64,000 nucleotides of DNA from Agapanthus africanus (lineage: Eukaryota; Streptophyta; Magnoliopsida; Asparagales; Amaryllidaceae). Under the pieces are notes generated by a model, which was given only the letters and a program-made list of their open reading frames with translations, ran no database searches and was not told the DNA's origin. Location: positions 508,031,176 to 508,095,175 of the forward strand of contig CM057347.1 of NCBI GenBank assembly GCA_030015575.1, read 5' to 3'. The position numbers were made by a program, and so were the translations under genes. This document shows, one piece after another, positions 32,630 to 43,581 of this stretch; the stretch's first letter is position 1; each line of letters begins with the position of its first letter.

Positions 32630-34950
32630 TTGCATGTACACTTTCCAATTGCAATTTTCGGACGCAACAAAATATCTTCAAGGACAAGCTCAGCTCTCAA
32701 CACGGCTCCCATCTCCTACACGATGAAGATAGACGTCAGGACGGTCCTCCCGGCCAGTCTCGGGCAACAGTGGGAGGTGCCACTGCTACCATTTGGCTCT
32801 ATTTTGTTCGTGCCAGCTAACGCCATCCCAGCTTCTCAAGCTCTAGTAACAGACATACCGTCCTCAAAAGGCAGGAGGCCAAATGCGGTGATCTCGAGGG
32901 CACCACTACCCAAACGTAAGTCGGTGTTTGAACGGCTTTTCTTGGCCCCAGCTGGGGGCAAGGCCATCAACACCAACAAAGCAACAAGGCATCTCGGGCA
33001 AGCTCTAGCGGTGCCCCTGACAACTGCTCAATCGAGTATCTTGTCTAAACTCCCCGTCAATCGACTCACGATGGCTTCCTGGATGACGGATGCCCGTCTA
33101 GCCCTCAAAATTGAGAAGCTAAGACAGAAAAGACTCAGAAACAGAGCCAACAAAAGGGCTAAGGCTCCTGCTAGGCTGAACTTCATGAGGTTCCAAGAAC
33201 AAGGTTACCCCGCAACAACAGCTGAATCGGCCGTAAAGCTCACTAACTCTTTTGAACCATTGAAATTGGTCCAGAAGAACGCCATGACCGCAAGAGTCAA
33301 GAAAACCGCGAGCTAGACAGCGCCACCCAAGACCCAATCAGGCCAACCGTCTTCAGTCACCTATCCTTTCTAGAGGAGGAAGGGCTACGACGATAGTTCA
33401 AAAATCAGCCGCCAAAGATAAAGAGATGGCAGGACATGTGGTCCACACTGTCTACATGGTGGGCACGTGCAACAAGAATAAGGACGGGGTCACCACATCT
33501 CAAATCCAATCTGGTATGAATGTGGCTGCCATTTCCCAAGACCAGCATCCTCTGGAAGGTAATGAAAACCCTTTCAATGAGGCCGATAAGCAGAGAGATC
33601 TCTCGGTTCATAGGAGTCGGGCTCGGAAAGCGAAGAGGAGCCAATCTTCCGTCCCTAGACCGCAGAGCAGCAACTTTTCCAAAAGCTCCGAAAGCAGCTC
33701 AGAAACAATGACAAGGAAATGGCCAAGGTCTACTAAAAAATTGACGACTTGACAAACGTCGTCCTACAGCTCATGGCCCAAGTTGCCTCTCAGCCGCCCA
33801 ATCAAGCGCAGGGCTCTGCTCATGAACCAACAAACGGTGTCTCGAGGCAGCCGATGCCTATTCCCTCAAATCCAAAGATGGGCGGACCGCATGAAAGTCG
33901 GTCGCATCCTATCTCGGGAAATGTCTTGGCTACCGATGACAGCAACCCGCTAATGCAAGATCAAATCATGGATTTGGTCGCCAATAAAGTCAAAACATTG
34001 GTAGCCGAATCCGAAGCGCAAAAGGATGTCAGCAGCAGCGAGACCATATCCTGCTTGGTATGATCTGGTAGAGTTTCCTAGTGGCTATGCCATTCCCAAA
34101 TTCGGAAGATTCGATGGGACGGGAAATGCGAATCAACACATCGCCCATTTTAAAGCCTCATGCGGGAATACTGGGGGTAATGATGCGCTTCTCCTCCGCC
34201 AGTTTGTTAATAGCTTAACTAATGTCGCTTTCGACTTACCGGATGGCTCCGTTACTATTTTCGTCCAAATGGAATCTCTTTTTCGGCAAAGGTTCATGAG
34301 TGTCAGCGATAAGATCACCATTGCCGACCTCGTAAGGACCAAGCTAAAGAACAACGAAAGCAGCACGGATTTTATAACCCGATGGCGCAATCTCTCCGTC
34401 AAATGTGAGTCACCGTTGGAACAAGACCAATCCGTCAATCTTCTCATCGGAAATCTCGGTACCTAGATGAATCCTTTTCTATGCACCGCAGTTCTCAAGA
34501 CGTTCCAAGAGCTGACCAAGAAAGTTCAAATGTTAGAATGCTCAAAGCAGGGGTCCTCCTCTGATTCCCAAAATAACAATAGGTCCTGGAGAAACCGAAA
34601 GGACAATAATCGTAAAGGCGGAAATTCCGACGATACTGAATCTTTTAACACTTCGGCTAACCGAAATAAGCGAGGGATGAGCGGGCCTAATGCCAACCAG
34701 CATCAGAAGACAGTGTTCGGTGAGGGAGGAGAATCTCCATTGCAACGGAAGCTGGATAAGGTCTGTTCCTTCAGAAGGGATAAAGTCCATAAAATATTCA
34801 AAGACGCCCTAAGAAACGATCTACAATTGCCAGAATCAAAAAGACCGTAAGAAGCGAATATGACCGGCGACCCCGAATATTGCCTCTATCACAGAGTGAT
34901 AGGTCATGCTATTGAAGACTGCTTTGTCTTTAAAGATTAGGTTGAAAAGC
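32630..34950 (+). pseudogene. gag-like polyprotein, first unit (broken)
   Basis: An N-terminal basic region (32630-33316) is followed by VVHTVYMVGTCNKNKDGVTT (33430 on), a linker (33749-34063), a gag core in another frame at 34026-34466 (FPSGYAIPKFGRFDGTGNAN, then LLRQFVNSLTNVAFDLPDGS and RFMSVSDKITIADLVRTKLK) and a basic tail ending YCLYHRVIGHAIEDC near 34890-34925. The gag core resembles that of Tat/Ogre-type gypsy elements. Stops and frame changes at 33317, 33752, 34060, 34466 and 34850 break it. Confidence 0.7.
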
Positions 34951-34985
34951 AATAGAAGACTTGAGAGATAGAACTGTCTAAATGC

Positions 34986-36031
34986 GTGTTAGCAAATAAT
35001 CAAGTTGCGACCGCCAATTTCATACAAACGGAGACCGAAGCCCTTCAGGAATCTGCTGCTCTCAATCGTCTGCCCTTCTTAGAAAGGAGCGGGCTAAGGC
35101 AACAAGCCAAAAGCCCAATGAGCGATGTTACCAATGAAGAGGCAGTAGACGGATACACAATCCATACGATCTACATGGGGGAGCCTAGAAGAACAAGTCC
35201 TCCTACGCCTCATTCCCATGACAATGACGTGGCCGTTGCTATCCAACATCGGCTTGGTCTAAGTGATGATGAGCACGCTCAGGCTATTAAGCCAAAGGAA
35301 CCCGTGGTTCTTACTGAATCAAGCTCAGGCGGTAAGGATGACCCCGTTGTCATGCCCGGAACTATAGAGCAAGTATTATTCCAATGGCTTCAAAGGCATC
35401 TTTAGGACAGGGACGAGAATATGGCCAAGGTCCATTCCAAAGTTGACGAGCTGGTAAACGTCGTGGCAGATCTCACGACCCAAGTCGCCCGATTGCAATT
35501 ATAGCAAAATCAAATTTTGGTTCATAAGCTAGGGATTGATATCCGGAAGCAGCCAACCGATCTCCCTCCAGCCCAAGAGCCGAACACTTTTGTGAAAAAC
35601 GGCCACGATCAGCTTCCAGTCTTTTCGATACGTACACTGAACGGGCTAAGTGGACAGCAGGCGAACTAAAGACCGATCGGCCTTGAGGACCAGGATCGGG
35701 AAAGGCACCGATTCTAATGGAGAGAAGGAAGAAAGTCTACTTCTTCAAGAGGGACGAAGTCCGCAAAATATTCAAGAACGCCTTGAACAACGGTCTGCAA
35801 CTGCCTATTCCAAAGAGGCCACATGAAATGAACATGACCGGCAATCCCATATACTGCCCATATCATAGAATGGTGAGTCATACCATTGAAGACTGCTATG
35901 TTTTAAAAAATCGGGTAGAGAACCAATACAGGGCTGGGAAGAACCCACCGTCCTTGGATATACCGGCAAACCACCAAGTTACAGTCATCAATTCAACCCT
36001 TCCAAGATCAAAGTTCAAGAGGCTTGGATAA
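34986..36031 (+). pseudogene. gag-like polyprotein, second partial unit (duplicated)
   Basis: Repeats parts of the first unit: DGYTIHTIYMGEPRR (about 35150) parallels VVHTVYMVG; MAKVHSKVDELVNVVADLTT (35420 on) parallels 33717-33790; and KVYFFKRDEVRKIFKNALNN ... YCPYHRMVSHTIEDC (35730-35900) parallels 34755-34925. It lacks the gag core. This points to a partial tandem duplication inside the element, followed by decay. Confidence 0.65.
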
Positions 36032-36828
36032 GCTGACACCGTTGACCACCACGTCGTTAAACTGAGAACAGTCGACCCCTAAGTCGTTAAATTGGGAGTG
36101 TAAAAAAAATTTGTAAATGAAAAAAAAGCCGAAATGATGGGGCAACTCGCAATAAAAATCAGCGAGTAAAATAAAGATGAAAATAAAGTCGAAATGATGG
36201 GGCAACCGCGAATAAATAGCCGAAATGATAGGGCAATCGCGACCTTCGCGATAAGAAAAGCTGAAATGATAGAGCAATCGCGGTAAAAAAAAACCCAAAC
36301 GGCGAATGATGAGTCGCCCTTGATGAGTCGTCCCTGATACTATATTCCAATGCAGCGCTGCAAACGACAACCAAAATTTTCCCAGCCCTACGGTTGGTCC
36401 CTAAATTGACTACCGTATACAATCCACAGGCTCAAATAATTCTCATCACACCTATGCCCTACTGCAAGCACCAGTTACGCGGCCGGTCTCCGCCGTCGGA
36501 ATTATGCTCCATTTGAGAAGACCCACTCATGTGTCCTCACAATACATGAGGAGAATAAAACTTACGAAATCCTCTCGACTCGTAAGAAAACGCCTTCGTG
36601 GGATCCTTACGACTTACAAAGGAAAAACACACTTGAGCGTCCTCACGATTTCTAAGGAGAAAATACACCTACGGGATCCTTTCGACTCGTAGGGAGAAAA
36701 TGTTTTTATGGGACCTTTATGGCTCATAAAATTGAAAAAGCCTTAGGTGATAGGGACCTAAACCCGTCTTCTAAGCCATCGCTCCCCCAGCAGGCAAAGG
36801 CAAATGATGAATCGCTCCCCAAGCAGTT
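36032..36828 (+). repeat. Short imperfect repeats in the 31-45 kb element
   Basis: From 36120 to 36290, CCGAAATGATGGGGCAA and CGCGAATAAA-type phrases recur about five times. From 36530 to 36725, a block like CCTTACGACTCGTAAGGAGAAAA recurs about six times, each with an inverted CTCACGA/TCGTGAG-type core. No coding sequence. Confidence 0.6.
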
Positions 36829-37829
36829 TGTGGTATTTTTATGTAAAAATGTGATAAATGTCACAAAAATGATTATTTTGATGTGAAATTTATTTTATTG
36901 AGTTTGTTAATGTTTAATAATCAACATATAAGAATATGGTTTTATCTTGTTAAAGAAAAGTGTAGTTTTTAAAGAAAACCGAATTGGAAGTCGGATTAAC
37001 TCTGCTTCCGTCGGGTTTTAGAAATAGAACTTTATAAAGAAAAAGATGAGAGGGGAGATGGGATTTACTGGCTTTGATGAGAGGGAGAGGTAGAAAGAGG
37101 TCTAGGATTCGTCGGTGCTTCGTTTCGTTGCCGGAAACTCCTTGTATCGTCGCTGGAACTTCGTCGGAGCTCCGTCTTTTGCTAACTCCACTTGCACAAT
37201 ATAGAGACTTGGGAATTCTTGAGAGTTTTAGCAGGGGTTTGTGTGTGAGGAAGTGTGGAATGAGGGGTAGTATTTATAGGAAAAGTTAGGGTTTAGGGTA
37301 ATGAATGGGTGCATTAAAATTTGTAATAAAATGGGATTTAAATGGGTGATTTAAATTCTCTGTGTGAATGCAGAGAAAACAAGCAGTGTGAAAGGACATG
37401 GGGTAGGCCAAGGGTTGCAGAGAAAAGAATTGGGAGCATTAGGGACGGGTATGACCGGCGGCGCCGGCCTATTTGAACTTGTCGCCGGGTCTTTACCGTC
37501 GGTTGTGGGTTGGGTTTGGTGCAGAGCATTGGGGTCGTTTGGTATTCTTCAGTGTATGTGTTTGTTTAAAGTGTGACTCTTCAGTTTACGTGCAAGGCAT
37601 GTGTAGACTTTGGGCTTCTAAAAGATTAAAAGAAAAATAACTAAAAAGATAATATGGCTAGAGGGATTCGATTACAGGGGCTACGCCACAGTAGTGCAAG
37701 GCTTTACCAATGAGCTACAAGTTATTTCTTGCTGTTCAAAAGCAAATCAAACTTATAACTTGTGCTCAGGCTTAGGTGTCCATTTCTGTATTTTGAAAAA
37801 AATTCGTACAGAAAGTTTGGGTTGTTACA
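36829..37829 (-). repeat. Left (3') LTR copy of the nested element
   Basis: Matches 41313-42314 over its full length, with scattered substitutions. It holds an inverted TATAAATA near 37273-37280 (plus strand TATTTATAGG), consistent with leftward transcription, and a tRNA-like segment at 37655-37722. Confidence 0.85.
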
Positions 37830-38121
37830 TTCTATCCTTCTTATAAAAATTTCGTTCTCGATATTTCTATAAGGAAAGTGTAACAGATTCAGAACAATTT
37901 AGTGATTGTGAGTGTGAAAGGAATACTAGTATTGCATGAAAAGTAACATGATGATACAGGGGTTTGAAAAGATTGAGAAGAATTACCAGTGTTATCTTGG
38001 TCTACAGTCTCGGCTTCTATGACTGCAAATATGAAAGCCTGACACCGGGGTACATTCCTCCTAGCATGAGGCACATTCCTCCATCCTTGGGGCATGTTTC
38101 TCTGCCATCGAGGCATGTTCC

Positions 38122-39251
38122 TCATTGTCTGATGGAATTGGAGATTAGGCTGTGCAGGAGGTGGAGCTGGGAGTGCCAGACGAGGTGCAGGAGCCTGGAT
38201 AGCTGGCCGCTGCGGGTAGTTGGTTGTGTGTGAGCTGAGTTACGTCTATAATGGCAGTTTCCAATTCCGTGATTGGATGCGCCATAAACTAAGCACATGC
38301 CTTTTGCGCGCCTACAGTCCTTCCACAAGTGTCCTTCCTCTTGCAATAGAAGCAAAAATCTGGAATCGGCTGGTTATTGGGTTCTTCCAGTCTCCTGGGT
38401 TCCAAAGTTGGCCTTGAAGAGGCTCCTCCTGCCATCTTCTTGGCAGGGCGCTTCACTCCGGCAGATTGAGGTTTGCCCTTTCTCTTTACTACTGCCTCGT
38501 ATCTCCGGACAGCTTTCAAAGCCAAACCATGGGTTGGGAAATCCCCCGTAGCCTAGGCAGCTTGGATCTCCTGGTCCAACCCTTACTGAAATCTTCTGGC
38601 CCTGATCTCAGCAGTCGGTATCAAGTGTGTCGCGAATCTGTTGCGGTCTAGTGTTAGCTGTGTAGTATGTGATATTTGAAAGGAGAAATATAGAGACATA
38701 TCTTACCGACTGAGCATGGTAAACTCAGCATCATACTCATCCACAGATTTGGTCCACATCGAACCCTGTTGTAGATGGATGAACTGTTGTTCCATGTCGA
38801 ATCTGGCAGTCTCAAGGAAGTATTTCGCGTCGAATATGTCGCCAAAGGTCTTCCATTCGATAGGTTGGTCAAGACGGCTTTCTTCCGCCTTCCACCAGAC
38901 CCGTGCATTGTCAGTGAGCTGCAGCTTTGCAACTCGAACCCAAGCGACTTCTGGCACTTGTGCTGCTGCCAGATCATCTTCAATACTCTGAGCCCATTCC
39001 CCGGCTTCTAGAGGGCTCTCTTTTCCTGAGAAATGCTTGGGGTGTAAAGCCTTGAATTGCTTCACCCCAGGTGCTTCCGCCTCTGGACGGTTCATCAAGA
39101 TAGCAGTCTGCTGCTGCTGTCCCTTCAGGAGGCTGCGGATCGCCTCAAGCAGTATCGTTTGCTCATTGATCAGAGCAGCTACGGCTGGTGTAATTGGGAG
39201 GGGTGGTGGAGTGTTGTTGAAGTTGGTGCTGGTGTTGTTTGGGGAATCCAT
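38122..39251 (-). pseudogene. Gag of the nested gypsy element (broken)
   Basis: The frame from 39251 (start MDSPNNTSTNFNNTPPPLPI) reads through HPKHFSGKESPLEAGEWAQS and LQLTDNARVWWKAEESRLDQ to about 38703, the gag core of a chromovirus-like Ty3/gypsy element. After a break the frame resumes at 38525-38289 and ends in a zinc-knuckle start CFYCKRK. The rest (EGHLWKDC) is in a neighbouring frame at 38355 to 38300, so one frameshift splits the CCHC box. Pol is absent: the 3' LTR copy starts only about 300 bp further left. Confidence 0.78.
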
Positions 39252-40889
39252 AACCTTGAAAGAAAATTTGGGTTAGGACAGATTCAGATTATATGAAATT
39301 GGAAGATTCAAGAAATATGAATTGTAAAGAATGTTTTCAGTTGCTGGTTCTTGTGTTATATTGCTTAGGTTGTCCATGCAGAACTGACCTGCATGTCCAT
39401 ACACACCCGACATGTATGTCCACACAGAGCCGACCTGTATGTCCACACAGAGCTGACCTGCATGGGCCACCAACAAAACCTGTCACGTCCCGCTTTCCAG
39501 TGTACGGGCAAGAAGGCGTGACGAGGCCCGCTACGTATTTACTCCGAAGTAAATACGCTAAGCGTATCTAAGCAATATAAAATGTACATAAGAGACAAGA
39601 TGTAAATAAACAATAACTTTATTTATTAACATTCTTTTTACAATACAATGAAAAGTAAATATATGGAATGAAAGCAACGCCTAAACAATGGCTTAACAGA
39701 AATGAAAATGAAATGTACAAGTAAACTAGAGCTCTGGGTCGAAGGCTATCTGATCCAAGTCCTCGCTAGTGGGCTCTGTCTCCAGAAGGTCCGATCCACC
39801 TGACAACATTCCAAAGAAAGAAGAAAAGGAATGTCGTCAGCGAACATTCGCTCGGTAAGTCCCAAAATTGAGAAGAGACAGAATAGACAGAAGGAGAATG
39901 TAACTTTTAAAGTTGTATTATATTGTTAACGCTGTTGTGTGTACCTTGGTACAGAAAATGCCAGTGTATACGAGAGGAATCCAACTTACACCGTGGATTT
40001 TGGTAACCCGTAGTACAAGGCTCCGTCGATAATACCACGGAACAAAGGCATGGATGTAATTACATCATAAGTGACCACCTTGTGCCACTTTTAACATGTT
40101 CCGTACCAGTCTACCCCTTTATAACCCGTAGTGTTTATGTATTGATTGTATTCATGGTATGGATTGTATTGTCTTGTCTTGTATTATAAATTGTATAGAT
40201 GGATGACTTGCCGAAACTATGATATCAGTAAATGGAACGGATATAATGGATGAACGTAAATGGAGTATATCCTTTGTTCGGTCCAGTTAAGTTGTATAGA
40301 TTGAATAGATTGAGTATATGGATTCATATTGAATTGTGGTTTTATACTTGAATCATATTCAAGTCAGATTGATTATATTTAGACTCAGTCTGAGTCAGAA
40401 AATTAAAAAGCAATTGAAGTCCTAAATTAGGTTTTGATGTTATCGGTAACTGCTGCACATGGACGACAGGATTTGTGTCTTTTTCCAAAACAATTACTGT
40501 ATTGATAACACCTTTTGTTAGGTTGTCTACCTTAAATAGGCAAGCACCCATATCTCCAGCTCCCTAAGGCTCAAGAGATTGGTCCCGCTTAAACCTATGT
40601 TTACTAAGGTTCTTATTGTAATTTAGTATAACTTGAGGTTTTTTTTGTAAAAATAGTTTTAGTATAATTTCAAAATACACCTCAAGTATTTAATTATCGT
40701 TTTTAGAGTTTTCATAGATGTGTATTTTACAATTGTGCAATTTCTACTAAATAGAACCTAGTTTCCATAGTATATGGTTTTTTCTTGAAATGTTGTACTT
40801 GTGTTGTATTTGTATGGTACTTTTATGTAATAGTGATTCTTTTGATTTAGAAAACATGGAATATTTATATAATTAACATAGATATTTTG

Positions 40890-40923
<34 letters not shown>

Positions 40924-41312
40924 ATGAAAACAATTTATTTATTTTCTTGTACAAATATCATTTTCTAAAGAAAAATATATAAAAATTCCATCGAGATCGA
41001 ATACTCCTTGTGGAGGTCTGCATCTCACTCTATTAAGCCCAAGGATGTGCGATAATCCGCACCATCCCAAACGGGGTCCCCAAAATGGGTTGTAGAGGCG
41101 CAATTACATGGAAATGATTAATACACTTTTGTATAGAAAACGGTTTTATAAATTTAGGGTATTTATTTGTAAGTTGTATTTCCCGTATTTTATTGTCCCA
41201 AACTTCATCGTACTATGATAGAGATGTGTGTTGTGATGAGATAGGTCATTACCTCGTGAATTATCTAAAAGTATAGCAAGGAATAAAGGTTATAATGTAG
41301 AAATGAATAGTT
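39252..41312 (-). repeat. Leader and probable U5/R part of the nested element's LTR
   Basis: At 39365-39465 three short repeats of GACCTGYATGTCCAYACA occur. At 39482 the plus strand reads TGTCACGTCCCGC, which would be the end of an LTR in reverse. A 9-bp-stem hairpin (CGTATTTAC...GTAAATACG) sits at 39533-39556. The remainder to 41312 is AT-rich with a (TA)n run at 40895-40920. No coding sequence. Confidence 0.45.
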
Positions 41313-42314
41313 TGTTGTATTTTTATGTAAAAATGCGATAAATGTCACAAAAATGATTATTTTGATGTGAAATTTGTTTTATTGAATTTGTTAATGTTTA
41401 ATAATCAACATATAAGAATATGCTTTTATCTTGTTAAAGAAAAGTGTAGTTTTTAAAGAAAACCGAATCGGAAGTTGGATTAACTCCGCTTCCGTCGGGT
41501 TTTAGAAATGGAACTTTTAAAAAAAAAGATGAGAGCGGAGATGGGACTTACTGGCTTTGGTGAGAAGGGGAGGTATAAGGAGGTCTAGGATTCGTCGGTG
41601 CTTCGTTTCGTTGCCGAAAACTCCTCGTATCGTCGCCGGAACTTCGTCGGAGCTCCGTCTTTTGCTAATTCCACTTGCACAATATAGAGACTTGGAAATT
41701 CTTGAGAGTTTTGGCAGGGGTTTGTGTGTGAGGGAGTGTGGAATGAGGGGTGGTATTTATAAGAAAAGCTAGGGTTTAGGATAGTGAATGTGTGCATTAA
41801 AATTTGTAATAAAATGGGATTTAAATGGGTGATTTAAATTCTCTGTGTGAATGCAGAGAAAACAAGTAGTGTGAAAGAAAGTGGGGTAGGCCAAGGGTTG
41901 CAGAGAAAAGAATTGGGAGCATTAGGGACGGGTCTGACCGGCGGCGGCGGCCTATTTGAACTTGTCGCCGGGTCTTTACCGCCGGGTGTGGGTTGGGTTT
42001 GGTGCAGAGTATTGGGATCGTTTGGTATTCTTCAGTGTATGTGTTTGTTTAAAGTGTGACTCTTCAGTTTACGTGCAGGGCATGTGTAGACTTTTGGGCT
42101 TCTAAAAGATTAAAAGAAAAATAACTAAAAAGATAATTTGGCTGGGGGGATTCGATCACAGAGGCTACGCCACAGCAGTGCAAGGCTTTACCAATCAGCT
42201 ACAAGTTGTTTCTTGCTGTTCAAAAGCAAATCAAAGTTATAACTTGTGCTCAGCCTTAAGTGTCCCTTTCTGTAGTTTGAAAAAAAAATCGTACAGAAAG
42301 TTTGGATTGTTACA
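41313..42314 (-). repeat. Right (5') LTR copy of the nested element
   Basis: On the - strand it starts TGTAACAATCCAAACTTTC. A TATA box (TTATAAATACC on the - strand, about 41752-41762) is followed by CATTCCACACTCCCTCACAC, a likely transcription start. A tRNA-like segment is at 42140-42207. Confidence 0.85.
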
Positions 42315-42315
42315 C

Positions 42316-43560
42316 ATATTCCAGTGTAGCGATGCTGATGCCAAACCAAAACCAAAATTTTCAAATCCTTTCATGGAAAACGATGATTCGCTCCTGGTAC
42401 CATATTCCAGTGTAGCGATGCTGATACCAAACCAAAACCAAAATATTCAAATCCTCTCATGGAAAATGATGATTCGCTCCTGGTACCATATTCCAGTGTA
42501 GCGATGCTGATGCTAACCCAAATCCGATGTTCTCCACGGCAAATGATGATTCGCTCCTGGTACCATATTCTAGTGCAGCGATGCTGACGCCGAATAAAAA
42601 CCCAAATTCCAAGTCCCAAGCTCAAAAGCCCCTCTGGACGGATAAGAAACTCCCAAATCAAGTCAACCAACGACCTCCCCGTCGGAATTATACTCCACCT
42701 CGGAATCAAGTCGACTAATGACCTCCCTGTCGGAAGTATGCTTCGCTTTGGAATCAAGTCGACCAATGATCTCCTTATCGGAATTATGTTCCGCCTCGGA
42801 ATCAAGTCAACCAACGGCTCCCTGTCGGAATTATGCTTCATCTCGGAATCAAGTCAACCAACAATCTCTACGTCGGAATTATGTTTCGTCTCAGAATGTG
42901 CCCCGTGTCGAAATTATGCTTTGCCTCGGAGTATCCACCTTCCCTGTCGGAATTATGCTTCGCCTGGGAATCAACCTCTACATCGGAACTTTTTTTCGTT
43001 CAGAATACCAACCTCTGCGTGGAATCATGCTTCGTCTCAGAATATACCCCGTGTCGTTTGGGAATCAACCTCTACATCGGAACTATGTTTCGTTCAGAAT
43101 ACCAACCTCTGCGTCGGAATTATGCTTCGTCTCAGAATGTACCCCGTGTCGAAATTATGCTTCGCCTCGGAGTATCTGCCTTCCCTGTCGGAATTACGTT
43201 TTTCCTGGGAATCAACCTTTGTATCGAAGCCATGCTTCGTTTAGAATGTCTGCCTCGTTCAGAATGTCTGCCCTGCGCCAGTATTAAGCTTCGTCCCAGG
43301 ATACACCTGTCCTGTGTCGAAATTATGTTTCGTCCCGGAACCCTGCGTCGAAACTATATTTCGTCTCAGAATTATGCTCCGACCCCCGGAATTATGCTCC
43401 GATTCTGGAATTATGCTCGCAAATCAGAATGATGCTCCGACCCTGGGAATCATGCTCCCAGAATGATGCTTCGTCCCCGGAATGATGTTCTACCTCGAAG
43501 TCAAACCCCCCACGAATAAGATCCATCAATTTCATGCACACAACACATACACGCGGTATG
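42316..43560 (+). repeat. Tandem-repeat block before the 3' LTR of the 31-45 kb element
   Basis: Two repeat types. At 42316-42590, about four copies of ACCATATTCCAGTGTAGCGATGCTGATGCC...GATGATTCGCTCCTGGT, period about 85-100 bp. At 42640-43480, many imperfect units built on GTCGGAATTATGCTTCGCCTCGGAATCAAGTC. Long open frames in several phases result from the repeats and are not genes. Confidence 0.8.
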
Positions 43561-43581
43561 CATTTATTGATGGGGGCACTT

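Larger units (their letters stand above)
36829..42314 (-). mobile_element. Nested gypsy element in reverse orientation, gag only
   Basis: A leftward element inserted in the 31-45 kb element. Near-identical copies of about 1.0 kb lie at both ends (36829-37829 and 41313-42314); on the - strand both start TGTAACA. A gag gene with zinc knuckle lies between (39251 to about 38122), with no protease, RT or integrase. A purine tract (AAGAAGGATAGAA on the - strand) adjoins the left copy. No target duplication matches at the outer edges. The right LTR may in fact extend left to about 39480, where the sequence GGGACGTGACA would be a fitting 3' end; then the left LTR is truncated. Confidence 0.72.

Noticed and set aside
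42371-43432. Long open frames of 150-199 codons on both strands
   Set aside because: They come from tandem repeats without stops; no domain, and all phases look alike.
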